A DNA stretch of 11,121 bases from Nocardioidaceae bacterium (GCA_013696365.1 JACCYS010000364.1:1-11121), one strand, 5' to 3'. Positions 1 through 6,531 are shown, counted from the stretch's first letter. Translations and numbers: made by a program. The notes: generated from the letters alone by a model not told the origin.

Positions 1-393
1 CTGAACCGCAACTTTCCCGCGGGCTGGCGGGCTCTCGACGGTAACTACGAATCGGGCCCCCGGCCCCGATCCGAGCCCGAGACGCGTGCGGTGCTCCGCT
101 TCCTGCGCCGCGTCAACCCCGACCGGATGATCTCGCTGCACCAGCCGTTGTATGCCGTCGACGCCAAGAACTCGAAGAACCCGCGCTTCTCCCGTCGGGT
201 CGCCAACGAGATGCAGTTGCCGATCGGCAACGTCGACTGCAACGGCACGTGCCACGGGACCATGACGATGTGGATGAACCGGCGTCTGGACGGAGCATCG
301 ATCACCGCAGAACTGTCCGAAAGCCCCGGCGAGACCTACCTCAAGAACACCGCCCCCAACGGCATCCTGCGAGCAATCGGCGGCAGCCGCTAG
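1..393 (+). CDS. M14-family zinc carboxypeptidase, C-terminal part (5' end outside window)
   Basis: The reading frame is open from base 1 and ends with TAG at 391-393, leaving 130 residues of a longer protein. It opens with LNRNFPAGW and SEPETRA, the arrangement seen in M14 metallopeptidases, where Asn-Arg binds the substrate carboxylate. ISLHQP (His47 of the fragment) matches the third zinc ligand and ITAELSES (Glu104) matches the catalytic general base. The first two zinc ligands (HxxE) would lie upstream, outside the window. Family members of this type cleave C-terminal or peptidoglycan-derived residues, often outside the membrane; any signal peptide would also be upstream. Cys80 and Cys84 may form a disulfide (inference). 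The gene converges on the crotonase gene and their stop codons overlap at CTAG. Substrate cannot be told from this fragment. Confidence 0.85.
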   Translation: MNRNFPAGWRALDGNYESGPRPRSEPETRAVLRFLRRVNPDRMISLHQPLYAVDAKNSKNPRFSRRVANEMQLPIGNVDCNGTCHGTMTMWMNRRLDGASITAELSESPGETYLKNTAPNGILRAIGGSR

Positions 394-1199
394 CGACCGT
401 GAAAGCGCGTCGGCTTCTTGGCCACGAAAGCGTCGACGGCGTCGCGATGATCTTCGGAGCTGCCGGTACGGGCCATCTGGGTCGCCTCGAAGGCCAGCGA
501 CTCGGCAAGGGTGTGGGTGGCCGCGTACTCGACCGAGGCGCGGATGCCCGCGTAGGCAAGCGTCGGCCCCGCGGCCAGGGCGCGCGTCAACTCACGCGCC
601 TCCTCGAGCAGCCGGTCGGCCGGCACCACCATGCTCGCGATGCCCAGCCGTTCGGCCTCCGCCGCGTCCACGTTGCGCGGTCGGTAGAGCAGGTCGAGCG
701 CACGCGCGCGGCCGACGAGGCGCGGCAGTGTCCACGACGCCCCCGTATCGCAGCTCAGCCCGATGCCGGCGAACGCGGTGTTGAAGCTGGCGGTGTCGGC
801 CACCACTCGCAAATCGCATGCGAACGCCAGCGAAGCGCCGGCGCCGGCGGCGACTCCGTTCACGGCGGCCACAACCGGCTTGGGCATCGAGACAAGTGCT
901 GTGGCGATCGGGGCGTAATGTTCCTCGACGGTGGCCCAGACCTGCTCCAGCGGCCGGTCCCGCAGGGCGGTCACATGCTCGCGAAGATCTTGGCCGACGC
1001 AGAAGGCGCGTCCGGTGCCGGTGAGCAGCACCGCCCTGGTGGCGTCGTCGGCTGCAGCCCGTTCGACGGCTGCCCGCAGGGCGTCTTTGGTGGCCCCGTC
1101 GAGGCTGTTCATTGCTTCGGGGCGCTGCAAGGTGATGGTGGCGATACCGTCGGCGTCGGCATAGCCGACGGGCTCGGGTGTGGTCGTCAGATCGGTCAT
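390..1199 (-). CDS. Enoyl-CoA hydratase/isomerase family protein, PaaG-like
   Basis: This 269-residue protein has the crotonase fold. The first oxyanion-hole loop is RAFCVGQDL (residues 64-72) and the second is NGVAAGAGASLA (114-125). The segment GLSCDTGASWTLPRLVGRARAL (147-168 region) resembles PaaG, the ring 1,2-epoxyphenylacetyl-CoA isomerase. By eye alignment, the two glutamates of classical enoyl-CoA hydratase are replaced (Ser123, Phe143), while Asp151 sits where PaaG has its catalytic Asp. This favours isomerase-like chemistry on a CoA thioester over simple hydration, but substrate is not proven. The ATG at 1199 lies two bases after the paaX stop, with GGAG inside the paaX end at 1207-1210 (7-nt spacing), so it is probably co-transcribed and translationally coupled with paaX. 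No other paa genes are visible. Confidence 0.88.
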   Translation of the reverse strand: MTDLTTTPEPVGYADADGIATITLQRPEAMNSLDGATKDALRAAVERAAADDATRAVLLTGTGRAFCVGQDLREHVTALRDRPLEQVWATVEEHYAPIATALVSMPKPVVAAVNGVAAGAGASLAFACDLRVVADTASFNTAFAGIGLSCDTGASWTLPRLVGRARALDLLYRPRNVDAAEAERLGIASMVVPADRLLEEARELTRALAAGPTLAYAGIRASVEYAATHTLAESLAFEATQMARTGSSEDHRDAVDAFVAKKPTRFHGR

Positions 1200-1201
1200 G
1201 G

Positions 1202-2044
1202 TCAGGCTCCAGCAGCGTGCAGGCAGGCGTCGACGAAGCGGGCTGCCGCCGGGCCGAGGCGAGCGGACTCGCGGTCGAACAGCTCAGCCGCGGCGTGCCC
1301 CGGCCAGTCTGCCGGTAGCAGCTCTGCGGGCAGGGTCGGGTCGGTGAACAAGAACTTTCGCCACTCGTGCACCAGCAGGCTGCGGGCGGCAAACTGCCGT
1401 TCGTCATCGGTGTCGGGACCAGCCTGCTCTGCCCACTCGCCCGCCTGCTGATGCCAGCGCCGATAGGCGGTGGCGAGTTCATCGAGAACCCAGACGGTCC
1501 GCGCCAACGCTGCGGGATCCATGACCTCGGGGCGGGTGCTGCCGTGCCCACCCACTGTGCTCGGGGTGCCGTGGAAGCAGTACGCCTGAACATCTTCGGC
1601 GGCCAGCGACGCCGCCAGGCCGGCTGCGGGCCGAGGGGCCAACCACGTGCCACCGTCCAACGGTGCGTAGCCGAGGAAACCCAGCGCCGCCCGGACGCGG
1701 TCACGGCGGCTGCGATTGCGTATCTGCGGCAACACGACCAGGTGCCAACGCCCCTCCCATACTGGTGCCGCCGAGGTGCGGTAGATGCGCCGCGAGGCAT
1801 CATCCAGCCGAGCCCGGGCCCGGTCGGTCAACTCGTAGCCGGCGCCCTGCGGGGTGGGCTTGGAGACCAACCACCCCTGACGCACCATCCGGGACACTGC
1901 GGTCCGAACGGCCGGCTCGGAGATGTCCAGGGCTGCCAGCAGGCGCACCAGAGCTGCGATCGGTGCGCGCCCCCCACGTGCGGCGATGTGGTCGCCCCAC
2001 ACGTCGAAAAGGGCGGAGCGTGCATGCATGCGCAAAGTCTGCAT
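1202..2044 (-). CDS. paaX: PaaX-family transcriptional repressor
   Basis: The product is 280 residues from the chosen ATG. Near the N-terminus, MHARSALFDVWGDHIAARGG followed by ISEPAVRTAVSRMVRQGWL is the winged-helix DNA-binding domain typical of actinobacterial PaaX proteins. APVWEGRWHLVVLP begins the central domain. HEWRKFLF and DPTLPAELLPADWPGHAA near the C-terminus are the PaaX C-terminal signature. PaaX proteins repress phenylacetate-type catabolic genes and are released by the aryl-CoA thioester; here the likely target is its own operon with the downstream crotonase (inference). The frame is open to an ATG at 2140, but homology starts at MHARS (ATG at 2029) or the ATG at 2044, so the extra residues are doubtful. 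No convincing Shine-Dalgarno separates these choices. Confidence 0.87.
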   Translation of the reverse strand: MQTLRMHARSALFDVWGDHIAARGGRAPIAALVRLLAALDISEPAVRTAVSRMVRQGWLVSKPTPQGAGYELTDRARARLDDASRRIYRTSAAPVWEGRWHLVVLPQIRNRSRRDRVRAALGFLGYAPLDGGTWLAPRPAAGLAASLAAEDVQAYCFHGTPSTVGGHGSTRPEVMDPAALARTVWVLDELATAYRRWHQQAGEWAEQAGPDTDDERQFAARSLLVHEWRKFLFTDPTLPAELLPADWPGHAAAELFDRESARLGPAAARFVDACLHAAGA

Positions 2045-2250
2045 CACTCGGGCTCGCAAGGCGCCGACTTTGCGCCGCCCGCGCAGCGGGTGTCGTGCCG
2101 CTGCCTGCCACCCCGTAACCCCCACGATGTCGGACCGCATGCCGGGCTACACCCGCGTACGGAATAATGGGCCGGGCGCCGACGACCACGACCGTGCTGC
2201 TGCCCTCACCTGGGGCTGCGCGTGCCGACGGTGAGAGAAGGGATACGCCC
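2045..2250. promoter_or_regulatory. Divergent intergenic region between paaX and the DUF3117 gene
   Basis: This 206-base stretch separates two divergently read genes and must hold both promoters if the paaX start at 2044 is right. An AT-richer patch, GGAATAATGG at 2161-2170, could supply a -10-like element in either direction. I see no clear -35 hexamer and no convincing PaaX operator palindrome. GAAGGGA at 2237-2243, seven bases before the ATG at 2251, is the ribosome-binding site of the DUF3117 gene. Regulatory assignment is by position, not motif. Confidence 0.35.
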
Positions 2251-2418
2251 ATGGCGGCCATGAAGCCGAGGACCGGGGACGGCCCCCTCGAGGTCACCAA
2301 GGAGGGACGCGGCCTCGTCATGCGCGTGCCGCTCGAGGGCGGGGGGCGGCTCGTCGTCGAGCTGAACTCCGTCGAGGCCAGCGAGCTCGGCGACGCCTTG
2401 CAGGCTGTCGTCTCCTGA
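2251..2418 (+). CDS. DUF3117 domain-containing small protein (55 aa)
   Basis: The protein is 55 residues and almost entirely the DUF3117 signature: MAAMKPRTGDGPLEVTKEGR at the start, then MRVPLEGGGRLVVEL, ending in a short acidic helix ASELGDALQAVVS. The family is found in actinobacteria (M. tuberculosis Rv1211 is a member, from memory) and has no known function. The small size, the Gly-rich turn and lack of a membrane segment fit a cytoplasmic one-domain protein. The start is fixed by family conservation and by GAAGGGA at 2237-2243 with seven-base spacing; a longer frame from 2167 is not supported. A strong hairpin follows ten bases after the stop. The gene lies upstream of pepA but is probably a separate transcript. 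Confidence 0.93.
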   Translation: MAAMKPRTGDGPLEVTKEGRGLVMRVPLEGGGRLVVELNSVEASELGDALQAVVS

Positions 2419-2427
2419 TGAGATGCT

Positions 2428-2467
2428 CGACGGTCCCGGTGAGCAGTCGTGCTCGCCCGGACCGTCG
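2428..2467 (+). terminator. Strong hairpin, probable terminator of the DUF3117 gene
   Basis: CGACGGTCCCGGTGAGCA (2428-2445) pairs with TGCTCGCCCGGACCGTCG (2450-2467) across a four-base loop GTCG. The 18-position stem has one C-C mismatch and one G-U pair. It sits ten bases after the DUF3117 stop and before the preferred pepA start at 2489. There is no clear U-run, so it is a GC-rich actinobacterial-type terminator or a 5' leader structure of pepA. Confidence 0.7.
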
Positions 2468-2488
2468 CTCTGTGCAAGGCCGGCCACG

Positions 2489-4063
2489 ATGAGCGAGCCG
2501 CCGCGCGTACGGACTACAGCCCAGCCACTGAGCAGCCTTCCCGAGGTGGGCGTCTGGGTGGTGCCCGTGCTTCCCGGGACAGCTGACGAGGTGCTGCTGG
2601 GACCCGGTGCCGATGATGTCGAGGCCAACCGAGCCGTCGACTTGCTGGCGGCTTGCGCGGTCTCCCGGCTGCACGGTGCCGCCGGAGAGATCGGCACTGC
2701 GCCGACCCGCGATGAGGGTCCGGCGGTGCTGCTGGTGGGGGTGGGTCACCAGTCCGCGGCGGAGTTGCGGTCAGCCGGCGCCGCAACAGCACGCTCGGCG
2801 CGAGGCAAGGGGGCGGTGGCCACCACCGCCTGGGCTGGCGACCCGGGCGCGGTGCAGGCCTTCGTCGAAGGCGCGCTGCTTGCGTCGTTTGCGCTGACCT
2901 ACCGCCCAGACGGGCCGGAAAAGCCAGCCGCCGACCCACTGGTGCTTGCCGCGTTTGCGGACGACGGGACCGATGACGAGACAGCCTTAGCCGTGCGCCG
3001 CGGCGGCGTTGTCGCCCTCGCCGGGTGGCGTGCCCGGGCCATCGCGACCACGCCTGCGCGGGACAAGCCGCCCCAGTGGCTGGCCGACTGGGCCGGTAAG
3101 TATGCCGACGAGGCAGGGCTTGCTGACGTGCAGGTGTTCGCGGGTCAGCAATTGGCTGCATTGGGGTGTGGCGCGATCGTCGGAGTCGGTCAGGGGTCCG
3201 CAAACACGCCACGGCTGGTTCAGTTGAGCTATCGGCCGGAGTCGTCTCGGCGTGGCGGTGGCCGGAATCGGTCAGCCCAGTCGGCGCACATCGTGCTTGT
3301 CGGCAAGGGCATCACGTTTGATTCAGGTGGGTTGTCGCTCAAGCCGGCCGACGCGATGATGACGATGAAGCGCGACGTCACAGGCGGGGCGGTGGTGCTG
3401 GCGGTGATGATGGCGTTGCGCGACCTGCGGGTCGGCGTGCGCGTGACCGGATTGGTCGCGGCTGCCGAGAACGCGATCGGTGGGGCCGCTCAGCGCCCCG
3501 GTGACGTCGTGCGGCACCCCAACGGTCGTACGACCGAGGTGCTGAACACCGACGCGGAAGGCCGGCTGGTGCTCGCCGACGCGCTCGCGTACGCAGTCAA
3601 AGAACTCGAGCCGACTGTGCTGGTCGATGTCGCCACGCTGACCGGTGCGGTGAAGGTCGCGCTCGGGACGACGCTCGGCGGATTGTATGCCAGCGACGAC
3701 GCGCTCGGTGACGCCCTGGTCGCCGCCGGAAATGCGGCCGGTGAGCCGCTGTGGCGGCTGCCGCTGGTGCGCGACTATGCCGACGATCTGACGTCGGTGG
3801 TGGCGGACTCGCAAAACATCGGCGGCGCCTCGCCGGTGCCGGCCCGGGCGGGGTCGATCACTGCGGCCCTGTTCTTGCAGGCGTTCACCGGTGGCTTGCC
3901 GTGGGCACACCTGGACCTGTCCAGCGTGGGTGACGCGAGTGCCGACGCGGGCGTCTACACCGTTGGGCCGACCGGTTTTGGCGCGCGACTGCTGCTTGCC
4001 TGGCTGGCCGGTGACAATCCACTTGCCGGCATCGACGCACACATCCCGAGCGGACGGAGTTGA
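2489..4063 (+). CDS. pepA: Leucyl aminopeptidase (M17, PepA/cytosol aminopeptidase)
   Basis: The 524-residue product matches the usual length of bacterial PepA. It is a cytoplasmic, two-metal enzyme that removes N-terminal residues from peptides. The C-terminal catalytic domain carries VGKGITFDSGGLSLKP and the hallmark NTDAEGRLVLADAL. Counting from the chosen start, the metal ligands are Lys273, Asp278, Asp296, Asp355 and Glu357, with Lys285 and Arg359 as catalytic residues (assigned by family pattern). The variable N-terminal domain spans roughly residues 1-180. The frame extends up to an ATG at 2423, but that start would place the 2428-2467 hairpin inside the gene and adds residues unlike the family; ATG 2489 (MSEPPRVR) is preferred, though its ribosome-binding site is weak. 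The stop is two bases before the next gene's ATG. Confidence 0.95.
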   Translation: MSEPPRVRTTAQPLSSLPEVGVWVVPVLPGTADEVLLGPGADDVEANRAVDLLAACAVSRLHGAAGEIGTAPTRDEGPAVLLVGVGHQSAAELRSAGAATARSARGKGAVATTAWAGDPGAVQAFVEGALLASFALTYRPDGPEKPAADPLVLAAFADDGTDDETALAVRRGGVVALAGWRARAIATTPARDKPPQWLADWAGKYADEAGLADVQVFAGQQLAALGCGAIVGVGQGSANTPRLVQLSYRPESSRRGGGRNRSAQSAHIVLVGKGITFDSGGLSLKPADAMMTMKRDVTGGAVVLAVMMALRDLRVGVRVTGLVAAAENAIGGAAQRPGDVVRHPNGRTTEVLNTDAEGRLVLADALAYAVKELEPTVLVDVATLTGAVKVALGTTLGGLYASDDALGDALVAAGNAAGEPLWRLPLVRDYADDLTSVVADSQNIGGASPVPARAGSITAALFLQAFTGGLPWAHLDLSSVGDASADAGVYTVGPTGFGARLLLAWLAGDNPLAGIDAHIPSGRS

Positions 4064-4065
4064 CC

Positions 4066-4407
4066 ATGCATGGTTTGACGGTGCGGTGGAGCCTGGCGAC
4101 CGCGCAGCCCGAGGTGCTGCAGCAGTTGCGGGACTACGTCGAGTCGCAGTCGTACGGCCGGTTCAGCGGGAGGGAAGGTCTGGGCTTCAAGACGTGGCGG
4201 GCCCGGGAGGGCGAGTGGTTCGAGGGCTGTTACGTCTTCGCGTCCAGTGCGGACCGTGACGCGTTTGAGACCGACTTCGCAGCCGGAGCGGCCGACGCTC
4301 CAGGCAGTGCCATCGTCGGCTCGCCGCCGGTGCTGATCGAGGCCTGCGAGGTGGTGGCGGTCGCCGAGGGCGCCGCCGGTTTCCACCCCGCCCCCACCTA
4401 TCCCTGA
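4066..4407 (+). CDS. Small conserved protein of unknown function (113 aa), possible YdhR-like αβ-barrel
   Basis: I cannot name this gene. The 113-residue protein begins MHGLTVRWSLA and contains GLGFKTWRAREGEWFEGCYVF (about residues 38-58), ASSADRDAF and GSPPVLIEACEVVAVAEG near the C-terminus. The pattern of a β-strand, helix, 'gly-leu-x-phe-lys-x-trp' strand and 'gly-x-tyr-val-phe' strand resembles YdhR-like or monooxygenase-like dimeric ferredoxin-fold proteins, which is inference. No signal peptide or membrane segment is visible. ATG 4066 is chosen because GGAG at 4056-4059 lies six bases upstream; a TTG at 4060 overlapping the pepA stop is less likely. It is two bases from pepA, so the two are probably co-transcribed. 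Confidence 0.8.
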   Translation: MHGLTVRWSLATAQPEVLQQLRDYVESQSYGRFSGREGLGFKTWRAREGEWFEGCYVFASSADRDAFETDFAAGAADAPGSAIVGSPPVLIEACEVVAVAEGAAGFHPAPTYP

Positions 4408-4443
4408 TCCGTCGCTTTTGGCGTGCCGATCCGTCACTTCTGG
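4406..4443 (+). repeat. Two-copy 22-nt-period direct repeat
   Basis: GATCCGTCGCTTTTGG at 4406-4421 recurs as GATCCGTCACTTCTGG at 4428-4443, with two mismatches over 16 bases and a 22-base period. It begins at the stop of the 113-aa gene and lies in the 83-base gap between convergent genes. A small CCTG-CTCG-CAGG hairpin followed by TTTT lies just downstream (4453-4468), a weak plus-strand terminator candidate. Confidence 0.55.
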
Positions 4444-4490
4444 ACAGACGGGGTCCTGCTCGCAGGTTTTGGCAGGTTGCTAGTGCAGCA

Positions 4491-5117
4491 TCAGCTGAGT
4501 TTGCGCGCGACGAGCAGTCCGTCACCCACGGGCAACAGCAACGGCATCAGCGTCTCGTCGTCGCGAACCGCGCGCCCGAGTTCACGGATGGTCACCGTCT
4601 CAGGGTCGCGCTGCGAGTCGTCGGCCACCTTGTCGTTCCACAGCGCGTTGTCCACGGCGACGAGACCTCCTGGGCGAAGCAGGCGTAGTGCCTCGCGAAG
4701 GTATTCCGCGTACTCGCGCTTAGCGGCGTCACACAGCACGAGGTCGTATGCCCCGTCAGTCAGCCTTGGCAACACCTCGAGCGCGGAGCCGGCGATCAAC
4801 CGGTACCGCTGCGCAGGGATGCCCGCCTCTGTGAAGGTCTCGCGTGCCAGCCGCTGATGCTCCGGCTCGAGGTCGACGCTGGTCAAGACGCCGTTGGGCT
4901 GCATCCCGCGCAGCAGCCATAGCCCCGACACTCCGGTGCCAGTGCCGATCTCCACAACTGCCCGAGCTTGCACCAGAGACGCCAAGAAGCCGAGAGCAGC
5001 GCCCGCACCGGCACCGATCGGGCTGACACCCACCTCGTCGGCACGACCGCGGGCGGCCCGCAGGGCATCATCCTCGGTGACGAACTCTTCGGCGTAGGCC
5101 CAGCTCTGGGGCGACAA
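4491..5117 (-). CDS. Class I SAM-dependent O-methyltransferase (catechol-OMT-like)
   Basis: From a TTG at 5117 the product is 208 residues. Motif I is EIGTGTGVSGLWLLRGM (56-72), the adenosyl-ribose acidic residue is in SVDLEPEH (Asp82), and LCDAAK (Asp130) plus VAVDNALW (Asp156, Asn157) match the metal-binding Asp/Asp-Asn set of cation-dependent catechol/caffeoyl-CoA OMTs. Substrate is unknown. The N-terminal SWAYAEEFVTEDDAL is shared with the actinobacterial family located divergently from sigE (M. tuberculosis Rv1220c type). The start is uncertain: the frame runs open far upstream, but homology begins near the SWAYAE segment. The best ribosome-binding site, GAGGGAG at 5136-5142, points to an ATC at 5127-5129 and not to the TTG, which lacks one. 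Confidence 0.88.
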   Translation of the reverse strand: MSPQSWAYAEEFVTEDDALRAARGRADEVGVSPIGAGAGAALGFLASLVQARAVVEIGTGTGVSGLWLLRGMQPNGVLTSVDLEPEHQRLARETFTEAGIPAQRYRLIAGSALEVLPRLTDGAYDLVLCDAAKREYAEYLREALRLLRPGGLVAVDNALWNDKVADDSQRDPETVTIRELGRAVRDDETLMPLLLPVGDGLLVARKLS

Positions 5118-5129
5118 CCCGCTGCTGAT

Positions 5130-5412
5130 GACGGTCTCCCTCGACGTGGCTGGCGACAGCCGACTGAAACCGGCACCTCGCCGGTGCCCGCAGCCTAGTG
5201 CGTCAAGGCCTGCGCCGGACAGTCGCAACCCGGTCGCTGCCCGTGCCGCATCGAACCCTTCGGCACGTCCGGGCCGGGAGTACTGGCCGGCCGGCTGACC
5301 CGCCCGACGACAATCGGGCCATAGGCCAGTCCTGGGCCAACCGTCAGCGGCTTCTCGGCGTCCTCTCAGGTGTGGGCCACACACTTGTGGCTCACTTACT
5401 GAGGAGTAGCCG
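5130..5412. promoter_or_regulatory. Divergent intergenic region between the O-methyltransferase and sigE
   Basis: About 283 bases separate two divergent genes, so promoters for both are expected here. On the plus strand GAGGAG at 5401-5406, six bases before ATG 5413, is the sigE ribosome-binding site. I did not find a GGAAC...GTT-type ECF autoregulatory promoter. GGCACC at 5172-5177 with GGTGCC at 5183-5188 forms a small inverted repeat. GGCCGGCCGG near 5286 is GC-rich palindromic sequence without clear meaning. Confidence 0.4.
5370..5395. promoter_or_regulatory. Candidate operator-like repeats just upstream of sigE
   Basis: GTGTGG-G-CCACAC (5370-5382) is a perfect 6-bp-arm palindrome. Its core GTGGGCCAC (5372-5380) is echoed by GTGGCTCAC at 5387-5395, a start-to-start distance of 15 bases. 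The pair ends six bases before the sigE ribosome-binding site, a position suited to a regulator or to a leader-RNA structure. This is pattern only; no known regulator is matched. Confidence 0.3.
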
Positions 5413-6015
5413 ATGGTTGCCATTGCTCGACGCACCGCGCCGGTGCCGCAGAGCGCGCCGCCGTCCAGTTGGGAAAATATCGTTCGCGAGCACACTGGAC
5501 GTGTGTACCGGCTCGCTTACCGGCTGACGGGCAACCCCCACGACGCCGAGGACCTCACCCAAGAGGTGTTTGTACGCGTGTTTCGCTCGCTCGACTCCTA
5601 CACCCCCGACAACTTCGAGGGTTGGCTGCACCGCATCACCACGAACTTGTTCCTTGACAAGGCGCGCCGTCGGGCCCGACTGCGGTTCGACTCGCTCAGC
5701 GACGACGCGGCCGCCCGCTTGGTCGGCACCGGAGCGACTCCGGATGCACACCTGGTCGACGGGTTGTTTGACGATGACGTGGAGCGCGCCCTTGCCAGCC
5801 TACCGAGCGATTTCCGCGCCGCGGTCGTCCTCTGCGACGTCGAGGGCCTGTCGTACGACGAGATCGGCGAGGTTCTCGGGATCAAGACCGGCACCGTACG
5901 CTCGCGCATCCACCGCGGCAGGCGGCTGCTGCGCAAGGCGCTCGCACACCGTGCACCTACTGGCGGTCGGACCCGCTTCGCCGGGCCACTCGGTGTCGCG
6001 AGCATGGGCGCATGA
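5413..6015 (+). CDS. sigE: ECF RNA polymerase sigma factor SigE
   Basis: The 200-residue protein has the two-domain ECF architecture. Region 2 spans about residues 25-92 and includes LAYRLTGNPHDAEDLTQEVF (core binding and -10 recognition). Region 4 spans about 123-176, with the helix-turn-helix LSYDEIGEVLGIKTGTVRSR for -35 recognition. There is no extended N-terminal region beyond about 20 residues, so it is shorter than annotated mycobacterial SigE. The ATG at 5413 has GAGGAG six bases upstream. The last codons overlap the anti-sigma gene in ATGA (6012-6015), indicating coupled translation and a partner relationship. Name and envelope-stress role rest on the sigE-rseA-htrA gene order and the divergent methyltransferase. 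Confidence 0.93.
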   Translation: MVAIARRTAPVPQSAPPSSWENIVREHTGRVYRLAYRLTGNPHDAEDLTQEVFVRVFRSLDSYTPDNFEGWLHRITTNLFLDKARRRARLRFDSLSDDAAARLVGTGATPDAHLVDGLFDDDVERALASLPSDFRAAVVLCDVEGLSYDEIGEVLGIKTGTVRSRIHRGRRLLRKALAHRAPTGGRTRFAGPLGVASMGA

Positions 6016-6491
6016 GGTGCCCTGACGGCGCCGTGCTCGCGGCTTGGGTCGATGCGGAGTTGGACGGGTCGACTGTCGGCGCGGTCGCGGATCATCTTGT
6101 CGACTGCTCAGGCTGCTGCCGCACTGTGCAGGCCCACAGGCAGGTGAAGCGAGCCACCACCGGGCTGTCGACGTTGGGCGCGCCCGAGCCGGGCGACGCC
6201 CTGCTGGACAGCCTTCTGCAAGTGCCGGCCGCAGAGCAGCAGCGGCTGCGAACGGCCCGCTGTGCGAGCGGCACGCCGGGCGGATCACGCGTCGCCGGTG
6301 CAGCCGTGGGGTTGGGTGTCGGTGCCGGGCTGGTGGCGGTGGCCTGGCTGGCACCCATCGGGACCGCTGCGCCAGAGAGCTCAGGTGGCGGCGCGTTGCA
6401 GCCGGCCCCCGTGTCGGTTGTTCCAACCGGACTGCCAGTCACTCCGACCGCTCAGGTCACGCTCGCACGGTGGTCGCCCGAACACGACTGA
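6012..6491 (+). CDS. rseA: Membrane-anchored zinc-binding anti-sigma factor (RseA-like)
   Basis: This 159-residue protein begins in the ATGA overlap with sigE. The N-terminal zinc-associated anti-sigma motif is His28-LVD-Cys32-SG-Cys35 (Hx3Cx2C), and Cys3 is placed like the fourth, upstream ligand of RsrA-type proteins (inference). A linker of about 55 residues leads to a single hydrophobic, Gly/Ala-rich helix at about 94-116 (VAGAAVGLGVGAGLVAVAWL), then a short Ser/Pro/Thr-rich exterior tail. This fits a cytoplasmic SigE-binding domain tethered to the membrane. The family holds the sigma factor inactive until zinc/thiol change, phosphorylation or proteolysis releases it; which applies here is not visible. 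Confidence 0.87.
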   Translation: MRCPDGAVLAAWVDAELDGSTVGAVADHLVDCSGCCRTVQAHRQVKRATTGLSTLGAPEPGDALLDSLLQVPAAEQQRLRTARCASGTPGGSRVAGAAVGLGVGAGLVAVAWLAPIGTAAPESSGGGALQPAPVSVVPTGLPVTPTAQVTLARWSPEHD

Positions 6492-6500
6492 CCGCTGTCG

Positions 6501-6531
6501 TCACGCCGCGCAGCGGTTGTCTGCGCGGTGA
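6501..6531 (+). terminator. Hairpin between rseA and htrA (possible attenuator)
   Basis: TCAC(GC)CGCGCAG at 6501-6513 pairs with CTGCGCGGTGA at 6521-6531 across loop CGGTTGT, giving 11 pairs with a two-base bulge. It begins ten bases after the rseA stop and lies about 75 bases before the htrA start. There is no strong U-run, so it could reduce read-through into htrA, protect a transcript end, or be a partial terminator. Confidence 0.45.

Noticed and set aside
249..1451. Long plus-strand open frame (about 400 codons) antisense to the crotonase and paaX genes
   Set aside because: Arg/Gly-rich translation with no domain pattern, opposite two clearly recognisable genes. It is a GC-bias shadow frame.
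592..1803. Minus-strand 403-codon frame overlapping the paaX and crotonase genes
   Set aside because: Same strand but different frame, Arg/Pro-rich translation with no motif; the overlapped genes have family signatures in their own frames.
2045..2140. Extra 32 N-terminal residues of PaaX
   Set aside because: The sequence before the MHARS region does not look like family sequence and would consume most of the divergent promoter region.
2423..2488. 22-residue N-terminal extension of PepA
   Set aside because: It would be encoded by a strong hairpin, has no ribosome-binding site, and falls outside the family's start.
5118..5495. Longer methyltransferase starting at 5495
   Set aside because: The added residues have no family resemblance and would overlap the sigE start and its ribosome-binding site on the other strand.
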